This document shows, piece after piece, positions 29,262 through 38,397 of a stretch of DNA of 64,000 nt. The notes below the pieces were generated by a model. The model did no database searches and had not been told where the DNA came from. It was given only the letters and a program-made list of their open reading frames with translations. The DNA is taken from contig NZ_CP012640.2 in assembly GCF_001412595.2 (NCBI RefSeq), positions 868,001 through 932,000 of the forward strand. The letters run 5' to 3'. The position numbers and the translations under genes are program-made. The stretch is from Massilia sp. WG5 (GTDB taxonomy: Bacteria; Pseudomonadota; Gammaproteobacteria; Burkholderiales; Burkholderiaceae_D). Numbering within the stretch: the stretch's first letter is position 1; each line of letters starts with the position of its first letter.

Positions 29262-30230
29262 TCAGTATTTGCGGGTCGGGAACACCTTGGCCGCGAGCTC
29301 GGCCGGGAACACGCCTTCCTCGACCGTGATGCGCTTGGCGACCGGCTTGCCGGCGGCGACCGCCTGCGCGGTCTGCATCAGGGTCGGGCCGAGCAGCGGA
29401 TTGCACTCGACGGTCACGTTCAGCTTGCCCTGCTTCATGGCCTCGAACGCGCCGCGCACGCCGTCGATCGAGACGACGACGATGTCCTTGCCCGGCTTCA
29501 GGCCGGCCTCCTCGATCGCCTGGATCGCGCCGATGGCCATGTCGTCGTTGTGCGCGAACAGCACGTTGATGTTCTTGCCCTCGGACTTGAGGAAGGCTTC
29601 CATCACTTCCTTGCCCTTGGCGCGGGTGAAGTCGCCGGTCTGCGAGCGGATCACCTTCAGCTTCGGATTGCCGGCGATGGCCTCGGCGAAGCCGGTCTTT
29701 CGGTCGGTGGCCGGCGCCGAGCCGACGGTGCCCTGCAGCTCCACGATGTTGAGCGGCTTGTCGCCGTTCTTCTTCGCATACTCCAGCAGCCAGCGCCCGG
29801 CCCGGCGGCCCTCTTCCACGAAGTCGGAGCCGATGAAGCTGACGTACAGCGAGGGATCGCTGACCTTGACCGCGCGGTCGGTCAGGATCACGGGAATCTT
29901 CGCATTCTTCGCTTCGCGGAGCACGGTCTCCCAGCCGGTTTCGACCACCGGCGAGAACGCGATCACGTCGACGCGTTGGGCGATGAAGGAGCGGATCGCC
30001 TTGACCTGGTTCTGTTGCTGCTGCTGGGCGTCGGCGAATTTCAGGGTGACGCCGGCCTGTTTGGCGGCGTCCTTGATCGAGGCGGTGTTCGCGGTGCGCC
30101 ATTCGCTTTCGGCGCCGACCTGGGAGAAGCCGATGGTCAGAGGCTTCGCGGCCTGGACGGGGATGATGACGGCGGCGCATGCGGCGGCTGCGACCGCGGC
30201 CAGGAGTGTCCTGCGGGTTGGGAGGGGCAT
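29262..30230 (-). CDS. ytfQ: Furanose-type sugar-binding protein, YtfQ-like
   Basis: The 322-residue protein has a signal peptide (to about residue 26, IPVQA) and a type I periplasmic-binding fold. It starts LTIGFSQVGAESEWRTANT, as in galactofuranose-binding YtfQ, and has the NVLFAHNDDMAIGAIQAIEEAG segment. YtfQ homologues bind furanose forms of galactose and arabinose. Since GH51, GH43 and GH127 enzymes here release arabinofuranose, a furanose-selective importer fits well. The ATG at 30230 follows GGAGACAAG. It is the first gene of the operon driven by the promoter at 30261-30328. Confidence 0.9.
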   Translation of the reverse strand: MPLPTRRTLLAAVAAAACAAVIIPVQAAKPLTIGFSQVGAESEWRTANTASIKDAAKQAGVTLKFADAQQQQQNQVKAIRSFIAQRVDVIAFSPVVETGWETVLREAKNAKIPVILTDRAVKVSDPSLYVSFIGSDFVEEGRRAGRWLLEYAKKNGDKPLNIVELQGTVGSAPATDRKTGFAEAIAGNPKLKVIRSQTGDFTRAKGKEVMEAFLKSEGKNINVLFAHNDDMAIGAIQAIEEAGLKPGKDIVVVSIDGVRGAFEAMKQGKLNVTVECNPLLGPTLMQTAQAVAAGKPVAKRITVEEGVFPAELAAKVFPTRKY

Positions 30231-30260
30231 CACTTGTCTCCGGTATTGTTTTGTGTGCCC

Positions 30261-30328
30261 ATGGTATGACGGATGAGGGATGCTCATCCAATCAATTTTT
30301 TGGCGGTTGCGATACGCGTTTTGACATC
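30261..30328 (-). promoter_or_regulatory. LysR-type activator promoter A (furanose ABC operon)
   Basis: Read on the minus strand, a TATCG-containing element is followed by 15 bases, TGATTGG, and then -35 TTGGAT (30286-30291) and -10 TACCAT (30261-30266), spacer 19. On the plus strand CCAATCA is at 30288 and CGATA at 30310, exactly 22 bases apart as at the other four sites. The start codon lies about 30 bases beyond the -10. Confidence 0.7.
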
Positions 30329-30431
30329 AAAACTCCGAGACCGACGAGCAGGGAGTTAATTACCTGTTAGAAATTCGGTAAAATCGCTGTCCCCGATACC
30401 TCGACCGTGAATCGCAGGACCTCTAGCGCAA

Positions 30432-30992
30432 ATGGCAACACAAACACACAAGGGCATGCTTCACCTGATTTGCTCCACCCTGACTTCCTACGGCGCCGGC
30501 CGCGGTCCACGGAAGGATGAGCCCATACTCATCAATGACCCTGATTGCAAACTGGCACTCAACTATCTTTTGAGGCATTACGGCATTTTCTTTTTACATC
30601 CTGAGCCCGAATATTGCTCGCCACGAGCCAAGGCCGAAAAAGATCCGTCCTTACGCACGCGCGAACACGTGATACCGATAGCGGAACTGATGAAGGTACT
30701 CATGCGTAGAGCCGCCGCTGGGCAGGACGTATCGCCTGCCTATCTCGTCAGGTTCCTGAGCAAGTACCTGATCACCTGTCGCATCCACAAAGAGGAAAAC
30801 AAACGCTTGACCCAAGCCAAGTTTGCAGAGGCAATGCCGCCCGATGCCGTGCTGGCTAACGATGAATTCGAAGTCTGGGCGCGCTACGACCACGCCAAAT
30901 GCCGGATAGAGCGCGATAAAGCCGACGCTTGGATACGCATTACCAAAAATGGCAAACAAAAGCAGATCGAGCGGCCAGACATGTCTCTGTAG
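30432..30992 (+). CDS. Orphan hypothetical protein
   Basis: This 186-residue protein has no signal peptide or membrane helix. It is rich in Lys, Arg and Glu. The middle reads REHVIPIAELMKVLMRRAAA and later LITCRIHKEENKRL, a pattern I associate loosely with HNH-like or phage-type proteins of unknown role; Cys and His are present but no complete HNH motif can be shown. GC content is clearly lower than in its neighbours, and it interrupts the arabinan locus on the opposite strand, so recent acquisition is plausible. The ribosome site is weak (AGGACC, 12 bases upstream). Confidence 0.6.
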   Translation: MATQTHKGMLHLICSTLTSYGAGRGPRKDEPILINDPDCKLALNYLLRHYGIFFLHPEPEYCSPRAKAEKDPSLRTREHVIPIAELMKVLMRRAAAGQDVSPAYLVRFLSKYLITCRIHKEENKRLTQAKFAEAMPPDAVLANDEFEVWARYDHAKCRIERDKADAWIRITKNGKQKQIERPDMSL

Positions 30993-31013
30993 CCGGCCGG
31001 ACGATCGGCGCAA

Positions 31014-31039
31014 CGAACAAAGGCGGCGACATGGCCGCC
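31014..31039 (-). terminator. Terminator of the arabinose catabolic operon
   Basis: A 6-bp GC stem (GGCGGC/GCCGCC, loop of 6) lies 7 bases beyond the GH127 stop. On the minus strand it is followed by TTTGTTC, a modest U-tract. Confidence 0.5.
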
Positions 31040-31045
31040 GAGCTG

Positions 31046-33409
31046 TCAGCGCAGCAGACGAAGGCCGTACAGGCCACCCGCCACTGAGCCGGCTTTCGCG
31101 ACGAATTTAACGTCCAGCTTGGCACTACCGGTCTGTATCAAGGCTGGCGGCAGCGCATAGTCACGGGTGTAGAACTCCTGCGCCTCGTCGCGCGGCAGTT
31201 CAAGCTCCGCAATGCGCTCTCCGTTCACGACAATATCGAACTTGCGCCCACCATCCGCCCGCGCAAAGCTGAGCCTCAGGACCCTGGCCTCACGCTTCGG
31301 ATCGTTCAGCTGGTAGCTGAACCACCGGGTCGCATGCCGCCAATGTCGCCCGGCGTTGACGCCAGCCTCCGCCCCCTCCCCCTTGAAGAAGTGATCCGAC
31401 TCCGGCTGCTGCTCCCCCGGCGCCACCTGGTCGATGGTCCGCGCATCCAGCGCCAGCCGTTCGGTTTCCCTGGCGGCCGTCTCCGACCGCATGCGCGCGT
31501 AATCGCCCGGCGTCGACTGTGGAAAGTAGACCGCATAGCGCGCGTCGTGCAGGCGGAAGAAGGGAATGAACTCGGTCATCGGCCCCGCCCCGCCCTGCAC
31601 CAGCCCCGGCGCCGTGAAGGTCAGCGGCTTGCCCTTCACCGGCCTGAAGCGCCGCATGAAGTCCTTGCGGTCCGAGACGAAGGTCGGCGCCGACTCCAGC
31701 GGGCAGACCTGGCCGGAGGCGATGTGGCCCATGCGCGAATCGTCGGCCAGGAAGTTGAGCTTTTCACCGGCGAAGGGATTGGTCTTCGCTGCCAGCACGA
31801 TGGGGCCGTGCATGACGGCGTAATAGTTCGATTTGTCCGGCATCTGTTCCAGGTGCGTGCGCATTGGCAGGCTGACCTCGACCCGGTCGCCCTTGCGCCA
31901 GGCGCGGGCTATGCTGACGTAATCGCCCGGCTTGCCCGACGCCTTCACCAGGCGGCCGTTCACGCGCAAGACGAGCTTGCCGCCCTCCACCCAGGCCGGA
32001 TACCGGATTTTCATCGTGAAGCGCGCATCGCCGTCCACGGTGATGCGCGTGTCCGCCTGATCGGGAAAGTTGTTGGCCTGTGTGATTTGCACACCCTTCT
32101 CGCGCCACTGCAGCGTCGAGGGGATGAACAGGTTCACGAACAGCGCATCCCTGTCGTGCGCATAGATGAATTCGCCGTACTTGGCGTGGCTCTCGATGCC
32201 CGAGCCGACGCAGCACCACATCGCCTGGTCCACCTGCGAATACACGCGGTAGTGATTCGGCCGCATCGGCGTGAAGTAGACGAAGCCGCCCGTGCCCGGA
32301 TGCTGCGAGCCGAGGATGTGGTTGTAGAGGGCGCGCTCGTAGTAGTCCGCGTACTGCGCCTTCTCGCTGGAGGCGAACAGCATTTCGGTCAGCTTCAGCA
32401 TGTTATAGGTGTTGCAGGTCTCCGGCCCCTCGACCTCGTTGATCATGGGGCTGAAGTCCTGGGCGTCGTGGAAGTGCTCCTTGACGCTGTTGCCGCCGAT
32501 GGCGACCGTGCGGTGCTCGACCACCGTCTGCCAGAAGAACTCGGCCGCCTGTTCCATGTCCCGATTGCCCGACAGGTCGGCGATGCGCTTGAAGCCGATC
32601 ACCTTCGGGATCTGGGTGTTGGCGTGCAGGCCGCTCAGCCTGTCCTCGCTTTTTTCCAGCGGCTGCAGGATCCGCTGGTCGGAGAACTTCAATGCCAGCC
32701 CGAGGTAGCGGGCGTCGCCGGTCATCTGGTAAACGTCGGCCAGCACCTCGTTCATGCCGCCATGCTCGCTCTTCAGCATGGTCTGCATCTGCTCGTCGCC
32801 GAGCTTAGCCGTCAGCCGCAGCGCCCAGTCGGACAGCTCGACCAGCATGGCGCGCGCGTCCTCGTTGCCGCCGTAGCGCCAGGCGTCGCGCAGGCCGGCG
32901 TAGATCTTGTGCAGGTTGTACCAGGGGACCCACTTGCCGTTGACCGAGAAGTTATCGGCATGGAGCTTGCCGGCGGCGACCTCGCGCCAGGCGGCGCGGC
33001 CGCCGGGGATGCCGCCCAGGTAGCCGCGCATCTCACCTTCATTGTTCGCCTGCTGCGCACGTTTCAGCTCGGCGACGAAGTAGTCGAGCTGCCGCTTCAC
33101 CTCGGCGTCGCCGGTCGACGCATACATCAATGCGAGCGCGGACAGGTAGTGGCCGCCCATGTGGCCGTCCAGCCCCGTCGATTCCCAGTTGCCGTAGCTG
33201 GGCTGCTTCGGCGCCAGGCCGGCTTCGCGCAGGAAGGGCGCCAGCAGGCGGTCCGGTTCCATCGCCATCAGGTAGTGCAGGTCCGTCGCCTGCGCCTCGA
33301 GGAAGGGACTGGGCCCGAGGCGCACGTCGCGCAGCGGGAACAGGTCGGCGGCCTGCGCGGATACTGCGCCGAAAACCAGTAGCAGCGCTGCGATCCGCGT
33401 CATGTTCAT
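31046..33409 (-). CDS. GH127 beta-L-arabinofuranosidase
   Basis: The 787-residue protein has a signal peptide (to about residue 21, AQA) and an (alpha/alpha)6-barrel GH127 domain. The zinc-binding catalytic set is visible: Glu330 and Cys332 in EGPETCNTYN, and Cys399/Cys400 in MWCCVGSG, which parallel Glu338, Cys340, Cys417 and Cys418 of HypBA1. C-terminal beta domains follow. HypBA1-type enzymes release beta-L-arabinofuranose from hydroxyproline-linked arabino-oligosaccharides, so plant extensin-like glycans may be a target. The ATG overlaps the preceding GH43 stop by four bases. It is the last gene of the operon. Confidence 0.9.
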   Translation of the reverse strand: MNMTRIAALLLVFGAVSAQAADLFPLRDVRLGPSPFLEAQATDLHYLMAMEPDRLLAPFLREAGLAPKQPSYGNWESTGLDGHMGGHYLSALALMYASTGDAEVKRQLDYFVAELKRAQQANNEGEMRGYLGGIPGGRAAWREVAAGKLHADNFSVNGKWVPWYNLHKIYAGLRDAWRYGGNEDARAMLVELSDWALRLTAKLGDEQMQTMLKSEHGGMNEVLADVYQMTGDARYLGLALKFSDQRILQPLEKSEDRLSGLHANTQIPKVIGFKRIADLSGNRDMEQAAEFFWQTVVEHRTVAIGGNSVKEHFHDAQDFSPMINEVEGPETCNTYNMLKLTEMLFASSEKAQYADYYERALYNHILGSQHPGTGGFVYFTPMRPNHYRVYSQVDQAMWCCVGSGIESHAKYGEFIYAHDRDALFVNLFIPSTLQWREKGVQITQANNFPDQADTRITVDGDARFTMKIRYPAWVEGGKLVLRVNGRLVKASGKPGDYVSIARAWRKGDRVEVSLPMRTHLEQMPDKSNYYAVMHGPIVLAAKTNPFAGEKLNFLADDSRMGHIASGQVCPLESAPTFVSDRKDFMRRFRPVKGKPLTFTAPGLVQGGAGPMTEFIPFFRLHDARYAVYFPQSTPGDYARMRSETAARETERLALDARTIDQVAPGEQQPESDHFFKGEGAEAGVNAGRHWRHATRWFSYQLNDPKREARVLRLSFARADGGRKFDIVVNGERIAELELPRDEAQEFYTRDYALPPALIQTGSAKLDVKFVAKAGSVAGGLYGLRLLR

Positions 33410-34422
33410 GGGACTTGCTTGCTGACGTAGCGGTTCAAATCCGCCGGGTCGACGATCGGCCAGCCAGCCTTGTCCCACTTCATCTCGAGCAGCTTCAGCT
33501 TCTGCTTGTACTTGTCGGCAGTCTCGTAGGCGTGCAGCACCAGCCAGTCGCGGCCAGAGAAGGTGTAGGCGCTGTTGTGGCCGAGGCCGTGCCAGTCCTT
33601 GTCGCCTTCGATCACGAGCGAGCCGCCGCCCTGCGCCATGTCCTTGCCCTGGCGGTCGAGGTAGGGCCCGGTAACCTCCTTCGCCCGCCCCACCACCACG
33701 TGATAGGTGCTCTTCGGCCCCTGGCAGCACAGGCCCCAGGACGTGAACAGGTAGTACCAGCCGTTCTTCCTGAAGATGAAGGGGCCTTCGATCTGCGCCG
33801 GGCCGGCTTCCTCGTCGGGCGTGAAGGCCGGGCGCTCGCGGCGCGCGATGGTGCGCCATTCCTGCGGTTCGGCGATCTTCGTCCAGCTCGGGTCGAGCTT
33901 CACCAGCTTGATGCCGGTCCAGAACGAACCGAAGGCCATCCAGCCGTTGCCCTTGTCGTCCTCGGCGACGTTGGGGTCGATCGCGTTCCACAGGTCGCGG
34001 CCCGGCACCGACTGCAGCACCATGCCCTGGTCTTCCCAGCGGTAGTCGGGCGCGCGCGGATCCAGCGTGGCGTTGCTCGTGACGCCGATGCCGGAGGTGT
34101 TCTTGCCGAAGCCGGACACCGAGTAGTACAGCAGGTATTTACCCTTGTGGTACTGGATGTCCGGCGCCCAGATATGGTCGTTGAAGGTCGGCGCGGCCTT
34201 CTTCGCCCAGCTGGGCTGGCCGGCGAACACGCGGCCTTCGGGTTTCCAGTTCAGCATGTCGGCCGAGCTGTAGAAGCTGATGCCGGGGCCGGTGCTGAAC
34301 AGGTAGTACTTGTTGCCTTCCTTTGCCATGACTGGGTCGTGGACGCTGACCTGGGCCGCTTGCGCCGCGCCGCACAGCGCGAGCGCGGCCAGGCAGGAGG
34401 CGTGTAATGACACGCGCGCCAT
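33406..34422 (-). CDS. GH43 endo-alpha-1,5-L-arabinanase-like enzyme, exported
   Basis: The 338-residue protein has a signal peptide (to about residue 23) and arabinanase-type GH43 motifs: Asp29 (VHDPVM), Asp149 (NAIDPNV) and Glu212 (AQIEGPFI). The SVSGFGKNTSGIGVTSNATL stretch and the Cys pair in WGLCCQG are typical of endo-arabinanases. It would cut the alpha-1,5 backbone of arabinan outside the cytoplasm. It begins one base after the GH51 stop and overlaps GH127, so the three glycosidases are translated as a unit. Confidence 0.88.
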   Translation of the reverse strand: MARVSLHASCLAALALCGAAQAAQVSVHDPVMAKEGNKYYLFSTGPGISFYSSADMLNWKPEGRVFAGQPSWAKKAAPTFNDHIWAPDIQYHKGKYLLYYSVSGFGKNTSGIGVTSNATLDPRAPDYRWEDQGMVLQSVPGRDLWNAIDPNVAEDDKGNGWMAFGSFWTGIKLVKLDPSWTKIAEPQEWRTIARRERPAFTPDEEAGPAQIEGPFIFRKNGWYYLFTSWGLCCQGPKSTYHVVVGRAKEVTGPYLDRQGKDMAQGGGSLVIEGDKDWHGLGHNSAYTFSGRDWLVLHAYETADKYKQKLKLLEMKWDKAGWPIVDPADLNRYVSKQVP

Positions 34423-34423
34423 G

Positions 34424-35968
34424 TCAGCCCTCCACCGCGAACACCATCACGGCCTTGGCCGGCACCTTGACGGTCAGCTTGCCGCCGGCGGCCTGCGCGC
34501 TGAACGGCGCCGGCTTGATGGCCTGCGGCTTGTCGAAGGTGTTGTGCGCGTCCATCGCCTCCGCGGTCAGCACCTGGCCGGCGACCTTGCCGATGGCCTG
34601 GCCCGGCACGTCCAGCGTCACATCGGTCGCTTCATGCGGGTTGGTGTTGACCAGGGCGACGTAGACCTTGCCGTCCCTGGCGCGCGCGGCCGAGGCGCTG
34701 ATGCCGGGGACACCCTTGCCGTTCACGCTGTAGGTCGTGTTGTTGGCCAGGGTGAGCGGCAGCGCGGTCGCGTCCTGGAAGGGCACGTACATCTTGTAGG
34801 CGTAGTAGGTCGGCGTCAGCAGCATCCGGTCCTTGTCGGTGATGATCATGGCCTGCAGCACGTTGACCATCTGCGCGATGTTGGTCATGCGGACGCGGTC
34901 GGCGTGCGCATGGAAGATGTTGAAGTTGAGGGCCGCGACCACCGCGTCGCGCAGGGTGTTACGCTGGAACAGGAAGCCCGGATTGGTGCCTGGCTCGACG
35001 TCGTACCAGGTACCCCATTCGTCGACGTAGAAGCCGATTTTCTTCTGCGGGTCGTTCTTGTCGAGGATGGCGACGTTGCGCTTGATGTGGTCGTCGATGC
35101 GCAGGGTATTCGACATGGTCGAGAACCACTCGCTTTCCGGGAAGCCTGTCGCGGCGCCCTTCTTCTCCCATTTGTCGGTCGGCAGCGTGTAGTAGTGGAA
35201 GCTGATGCCGTCGGTGCCCTGGCCGGCTTCGCGGCTCAGCGTCTCGGTCCAGCTGCTGTCGTTGTCGTTGCCGCCGCTGGCGATGAATTTCGGGAGCCTT
35301 TCCGGCGGCGCCTTCAGGAAGGCCTTGTAATGGTTATAGAGATTGGCGTAGTAGGCCGGCTTCATGTTCCCGCCGCAGCCCCAGGCTTCGTTGCCGATGG
35401 CGAAATAGGCGACCTTGAAAGGCTGCGGATGGCCGTTCTTCGCGCGCAGCTCGGCCAGTGTCGACTTGCCTTCCGAGGTCATGTACTCGATCCACTCGGC
35501 CATCTCCTGCGGCGTGCCGGTGCCCAGGTTGCCGTTGACGTAGGCGTCCGCACCCAGCAGCTCGACCAGGTCGAAGAACTCGTGGGTGCCGACCGCATTG
35601 TTTTCCGGGACGCCTCCCCAATTGGTGTTCACCTTCACCGGACGCTTGCCGCGCGGGCCGATGCCGTCCTTCCAGTGGTACTCGTCGGCGAAGCAGCCGC
35701 CCGGCCAGCGCACCAGCGGCACGTGCAGCTCCTTCAGCGCGCCGACCACGTCCTTGCGCCAGCCCTTGGTGTTCGGGATCTTCGATTCCGGACCGACCCA
35801 CAGGCCCTCGTAGATGCCGGTGCCGAGGTGCTCGGCAAACTGGCCGTAGACGTTCTTGTTGATGACGGCGCCGGGTTTGGACGTGTCGACGGTCAGGCTC
35901 ACCTGCGCAAGGGCCGGCAACGCGGCGAGCATGGCGAGCGCGAGGATCGAGGGTTTGAACACTTTCAT
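34424..35968 (-). CDS. GH51 alpha-L-arabinofuranosidase, exported
   Basis: The 514-residue protein has a signal peptide (to about residue 21, ALAQ), a TIM barrel and a C-terminal beta domain. The acid/base is Glu194 (AIGNEAWG) and the nucleophile Glu317 (YVDEWGTWY); RWPGGCFADEYHW is the family signature. GH51 enzymes remove terminal alpha-L-arabinofuranose from arabinan and arabinoxylan. Many GH51 enzymes are cytoplasmic, so the export signal is notable. Start 35968 is set by a GGAGACCCGC ribosome site. Confidence 0.92.
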   Translation of the reverse strand: MKVFKPSILALAMLAALPALAQVSLTVDTSKPGAVINKNVYGQFAEHLGTGIYEGLWVGPESKIPNTKGWRKDVVGALKELHVPLVRWPGGCFADEYHWKDGIGPRGKRPVKVNTNWGGVPENNAVGTHEFFDLVELLGADAYVNGNLGTGTPQEMAEWIEYMTSEGKSTLAELRAKNGHPQPFKVAYFAIGNEAWGCGGNMKPAYYANLYNHYKAFLKAPPERLPKFIASGGNDNDSSWTETLSREAGQGTDGISFHYYTLPTDKWEKKGAATGFPESEWFSTMSNTLRIDDHIKRNVAILDKNDPQKKIGFYVDEWGTWYDVEPGTNPGFLFQRNTLRDAVVAALNFNIFHAHADRVRMTNIAQMVNVLQAMIITDKDRMLLTPTYYAYKMYVPFQDATALPLTLANNTTYSVNGKGVPGISASAARARDGKVYVALVNTNPHEATDVTLDVPGQAIGKVAGQVLTAEAMDAHNTFDKPQAIKPAPFSAQAAGGKLTVKVPAKAVMVFAVEG

Positions 35969-36028
35969 GCGGGTCTCCATTTTTTATTCGATGTCTGGAT
36001 GGGTGATGCGGGCTGCCAGGATTGGCTG

Positions 36029-36805
36029 TCAGGTCCAGCCGGCATCCACCACGAAGTCCTGCGCCGTGCACATCCTGCTGTCATCCGCCGCCAGGAACAG
36101 CACCATGGCAGCGACATCTTCCGACATCAGCTTGCCCGGCAGGCACTGGGCGCGCCGGATCTCGGCTTCGCCGTGCTCGTCCAGCCACAGCTCGATCTGG
36201 CGCTGGGTCATCACCCAGCCGGGCGTGACGGTGTTCACGCGGATGTTGAACGGTCCCAGGTCGCGCGCCAGGCAGCGGGTCAGGCCGGTGACGGCCGCCT
36301 TGGTGGCGGCGTAGATCGGGTAGCCCGGGTTCTTGGCGTGGAAGGACATCGAGCTGAAATTGATGACCGAGCCGCCGCCGCGGCGCTTCATGCCTTCCAG
36401 CGCCGCCTGGACCGTGAAGAACATCGGGCGCTGGTTGATGGCGATGCGTTCGTCGTAGTAGCCGACGCTGACATCGCCGATCTGGTGGCGCTGGTCGTTG
36501 GCGGCATTGTTGACGATCACATCGAAGTCGCCCAGCAGGGACGCCAGCTCGGCCATGGTCTGCTGCAGCGCCGGGATGTCGGTGATGTCGCAGCGGCGGA
36601 ACAGCGGCGCCGTCTGCCCCGCTTTCAGCGACTGCGAAAGACGCGCCACCAGCGCCTCGCTGGCGTCGACCACGATGTCGACGAAAGCCACCGCCGCGCC
36701 CTGCTCCACGAAGGCGGCGACGATCGCTTCGCCGATCCCGCTGCCGCCGCCCGTCACGAATACCCGCTTGCCTTCCAGGCTGCCATACTTGGCCAACTTG
36801 CTCAT
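36029..36805 (-). CDS. SDR family sugar dehydrogenase, likely L-arabinose 1-dehydrogenase
   Basis: The 258-residue short-chain dehydrogenase has the cofactor motif TGGGSGIGE (18-26), NNAAN near 99-103, and catalytic Tyr165/Lys169 (IYAATK). In this cluster it is the only candidate for oxidising L-arabinose to L-arabinono-1,4-lactone, the substrate of the SMP-30 lactonase at 41258-42154. The acidic residue after the second strand (VDIV) suggests NAD+ preference. The ATG at 36805 follows GGGAGAGGGT; an earlier in-frame ATG at 36820 overlaps the upstream gene. Confidence 0.85.
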   Translation of the reverse strand: MSKLAKYGSLEGKRVFVTGGGSGIGEAIVAAFVEQGAAVAFVDIVVDASEALVARLSQSLKAGQTAPLFRRCDITDIPALQQTMAELASLLGDFDVIVNNAANDQRHQIGDVSVGYYDERIAINQRPMFFTVQAALEGMKRRGGGSVINFSSMSFHAKNPGYPIYAATKAAVTGLTRCLARDLGPFNIRVNTVTPGWVMTQRQIELWLDEHGEAEIRRAQCLPGKLMSEDVAAMVLFLAADDSRMCTAQDFVVDAGWT

Positions 36806-36816
36806 ACCCTCTCCCT

Positions 36817-38397
36817 TCATTTGCCGAGCGCGCCGTCGATGCGCCGCCAGATACCACGCGGATTATCGTCCCGCAGCACCGCCGGCAGCAAGGACTGCGG
36901 CAGGTTCTGGTAGCAGACCGGACGCAGGAAACGGTAGATCGCGCCGGTCCCGACCGAAGTGCTGCGGCCGTCGGCGGTGGCCGGGAACGGGCCGCCGTGC
37001 ACCATCGCGTGCGTCACTTCGACGCCGGTGCCGAAACCGTTGACCAGGATGCGGCCGGCCTTGCGCTCCAGCGTCGGCAGCAGGGTTCGCGCCGCGTCGA
37101 CGTCGCCGCTGCCGTCGACCATGTGCAGGGCCGCGGTCAGCTGGCCTTCGAGGCGCTCGGCCACGGCGCGCATGTCGGCGACGTCGCGGCAGACCACCAG
37201 CAGCGAAGCCGGGCCGAAGATCTCTTCATGCAGTTCGCCGCGCGCCAGGAACTCGCTGCTGGAGACGCGGAACAGCGCGGCGTGGCCCTGGTGCTCTTCG
37301 TGCTCCAGGCGCAGCAGGGTCGTCACCGCGTCGTGGCCGTGCAGCGCATCGACGCCGCGGCGGTAGCTCGACGCGATGCCGGCCGAGAGCATGGTGGCCG
37401 GCTGGGTCTCGTTCAGCGCGGCGGTGGCGGCGGCGCAGAACTGCTCCAGGCCCTCGCCTTCGATCGCCAGCACCAGGCCGGGGTTGGTGCAGAACTGGCC
37501 CACACCCAGCACCAGCGAGGCGGCGAAGTCCTTGCCGATCTGGGCGGCCTGCGACTTCAGCGCTTCCGGCAGCAGGAACACCGGATTGATGCTGCTCATC
37601 TCGGCATACACGGGAATCGGCTGCGGACGCTGCGCCGCCACCGCCATCAGCGCGGTGCCGCCGGAACGCGAACCGGTGAAGCCGACCGCCTGGATTGCCG
37701 GATGCGCCACCAGGGCCTGGCCGATGCCGTTGCCGGTGCCGGTCAGCAGCGCGAACACGCCGGCCGGCAGGCCGCACTGCTGCACCGCCCTGACCACGGC
37801 GCGCGCCACCAGCTCCGAGGTGCCGGGATGGGCCGAGTGGGCCTTCAGCACGACCGGGCAGCCGGCGGCGAAGGCGGAGGCGGTGTCGCCGCCGGCCACC
37901 GAGAAGGCCAGCGGAAAGTTGGAGGCCGCGAACACGGCGACCGGGCCGACGCCGATCAGGCGGCTGCGCAGGTCGGCGCGCGGCGGCGTGCGCTGCGGCA
38001 GCGCCGGGTCGATGCGCGGATCCTGCCACGAGCCTTCGCGCAGCAGCGCGCCGAACAGGCGCAGCTGGCCCACGGTGCGTCCGCGCTCGCCCTCGATGCG
38101 GCCGCGCGGCAGGCCGGTCTCGAGCATCGCGCGCTCGACCAGTTCGTCGCCCAGCGCCAGGATCTGCTCGGCGCAGGCGTCGAGGAAATCGGCGCGCTCG
38201 CTGTCCGAGGTGGCGCGGAAGCTGTCGAAGGCGGCGCCGGCCAGCTGGCAGGCGCGGTCGATCTGTTCGTGGTCGACCATGTGGAAGGCCGGTTCCAGGT
38301 GCGCGCGCAAGCCCGGGTTCCAGGCCTTGAAGGAGCCGCCCGCGCCCTGCTCGGGCTGGCCGCCGATCAGTGCTTCGCCGGTGATTGTGGTGCTCAT
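36817..38397 (-). CDS. Alpha-ketoglutarate semialdehyde dehydrogenase (arabinose branch)
   Basis: The 526-residue ALDH has Asn160 (AASNFP), cofactor-binding FTGSRSGG near 240-247, Glu266 (YAEMSS) and Cys303 (GQFCTNPG). It is a clear paralogue of the glucarate-linked enzyme at 5083-6663, sharing long conserved stretches and the C-terminal RFLRPVCYQ(D/N)LP segment. Here it completes L-arabinose conversion to alpha-ketoglutarate. Its ATG overlaps the stop of the upstream AraD1 gene by four bases. Confidence 0.9.
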   Translation of the reverse strand: MSTTITGEALIGGQPEQGAGGSFKAWNPGLRAHLEPAFHMVDHEQIDRACQLAGAAFDSFRATSDSERADFLDACAEQILALGDELVERAMLETGLPRGRIEGERGRTVGQLRLFGALLREGSWQDPRIDPALPQRTPPRADLRSRLIGVGPVAVFAASNFPLAFSVAGGDTASAFAAGCPVVLKAHSAHPGTSELVARAVVRAVQQCGLPAGVFALLTGTGNGIGQALVAHPAIQAVGFTGSRSGGTALMAVAAQRPQPIPVYAEMSSINPVFLLPEALKSQAAQIGKDFAASLVLGVGQFCTNPGLVLAIEGEGLEQFCAAATAALNETQPATMLSAGIASSYRRGVDALHGHDAVTTLLRLEHEEHQGHAALFRVSSSEFLARGELHEEIFGPASLLVVCRDVADMRAVAERLEGQLTAALHMVDGSGDVDAARTLLPTLERKAGRILVNGFGTGVEVTHAMVHGGPFPATADGRSTSVGTGAIYRFLRPVCYQNLPQSLLPAVLRDDNPRGIWRRIDGALGK

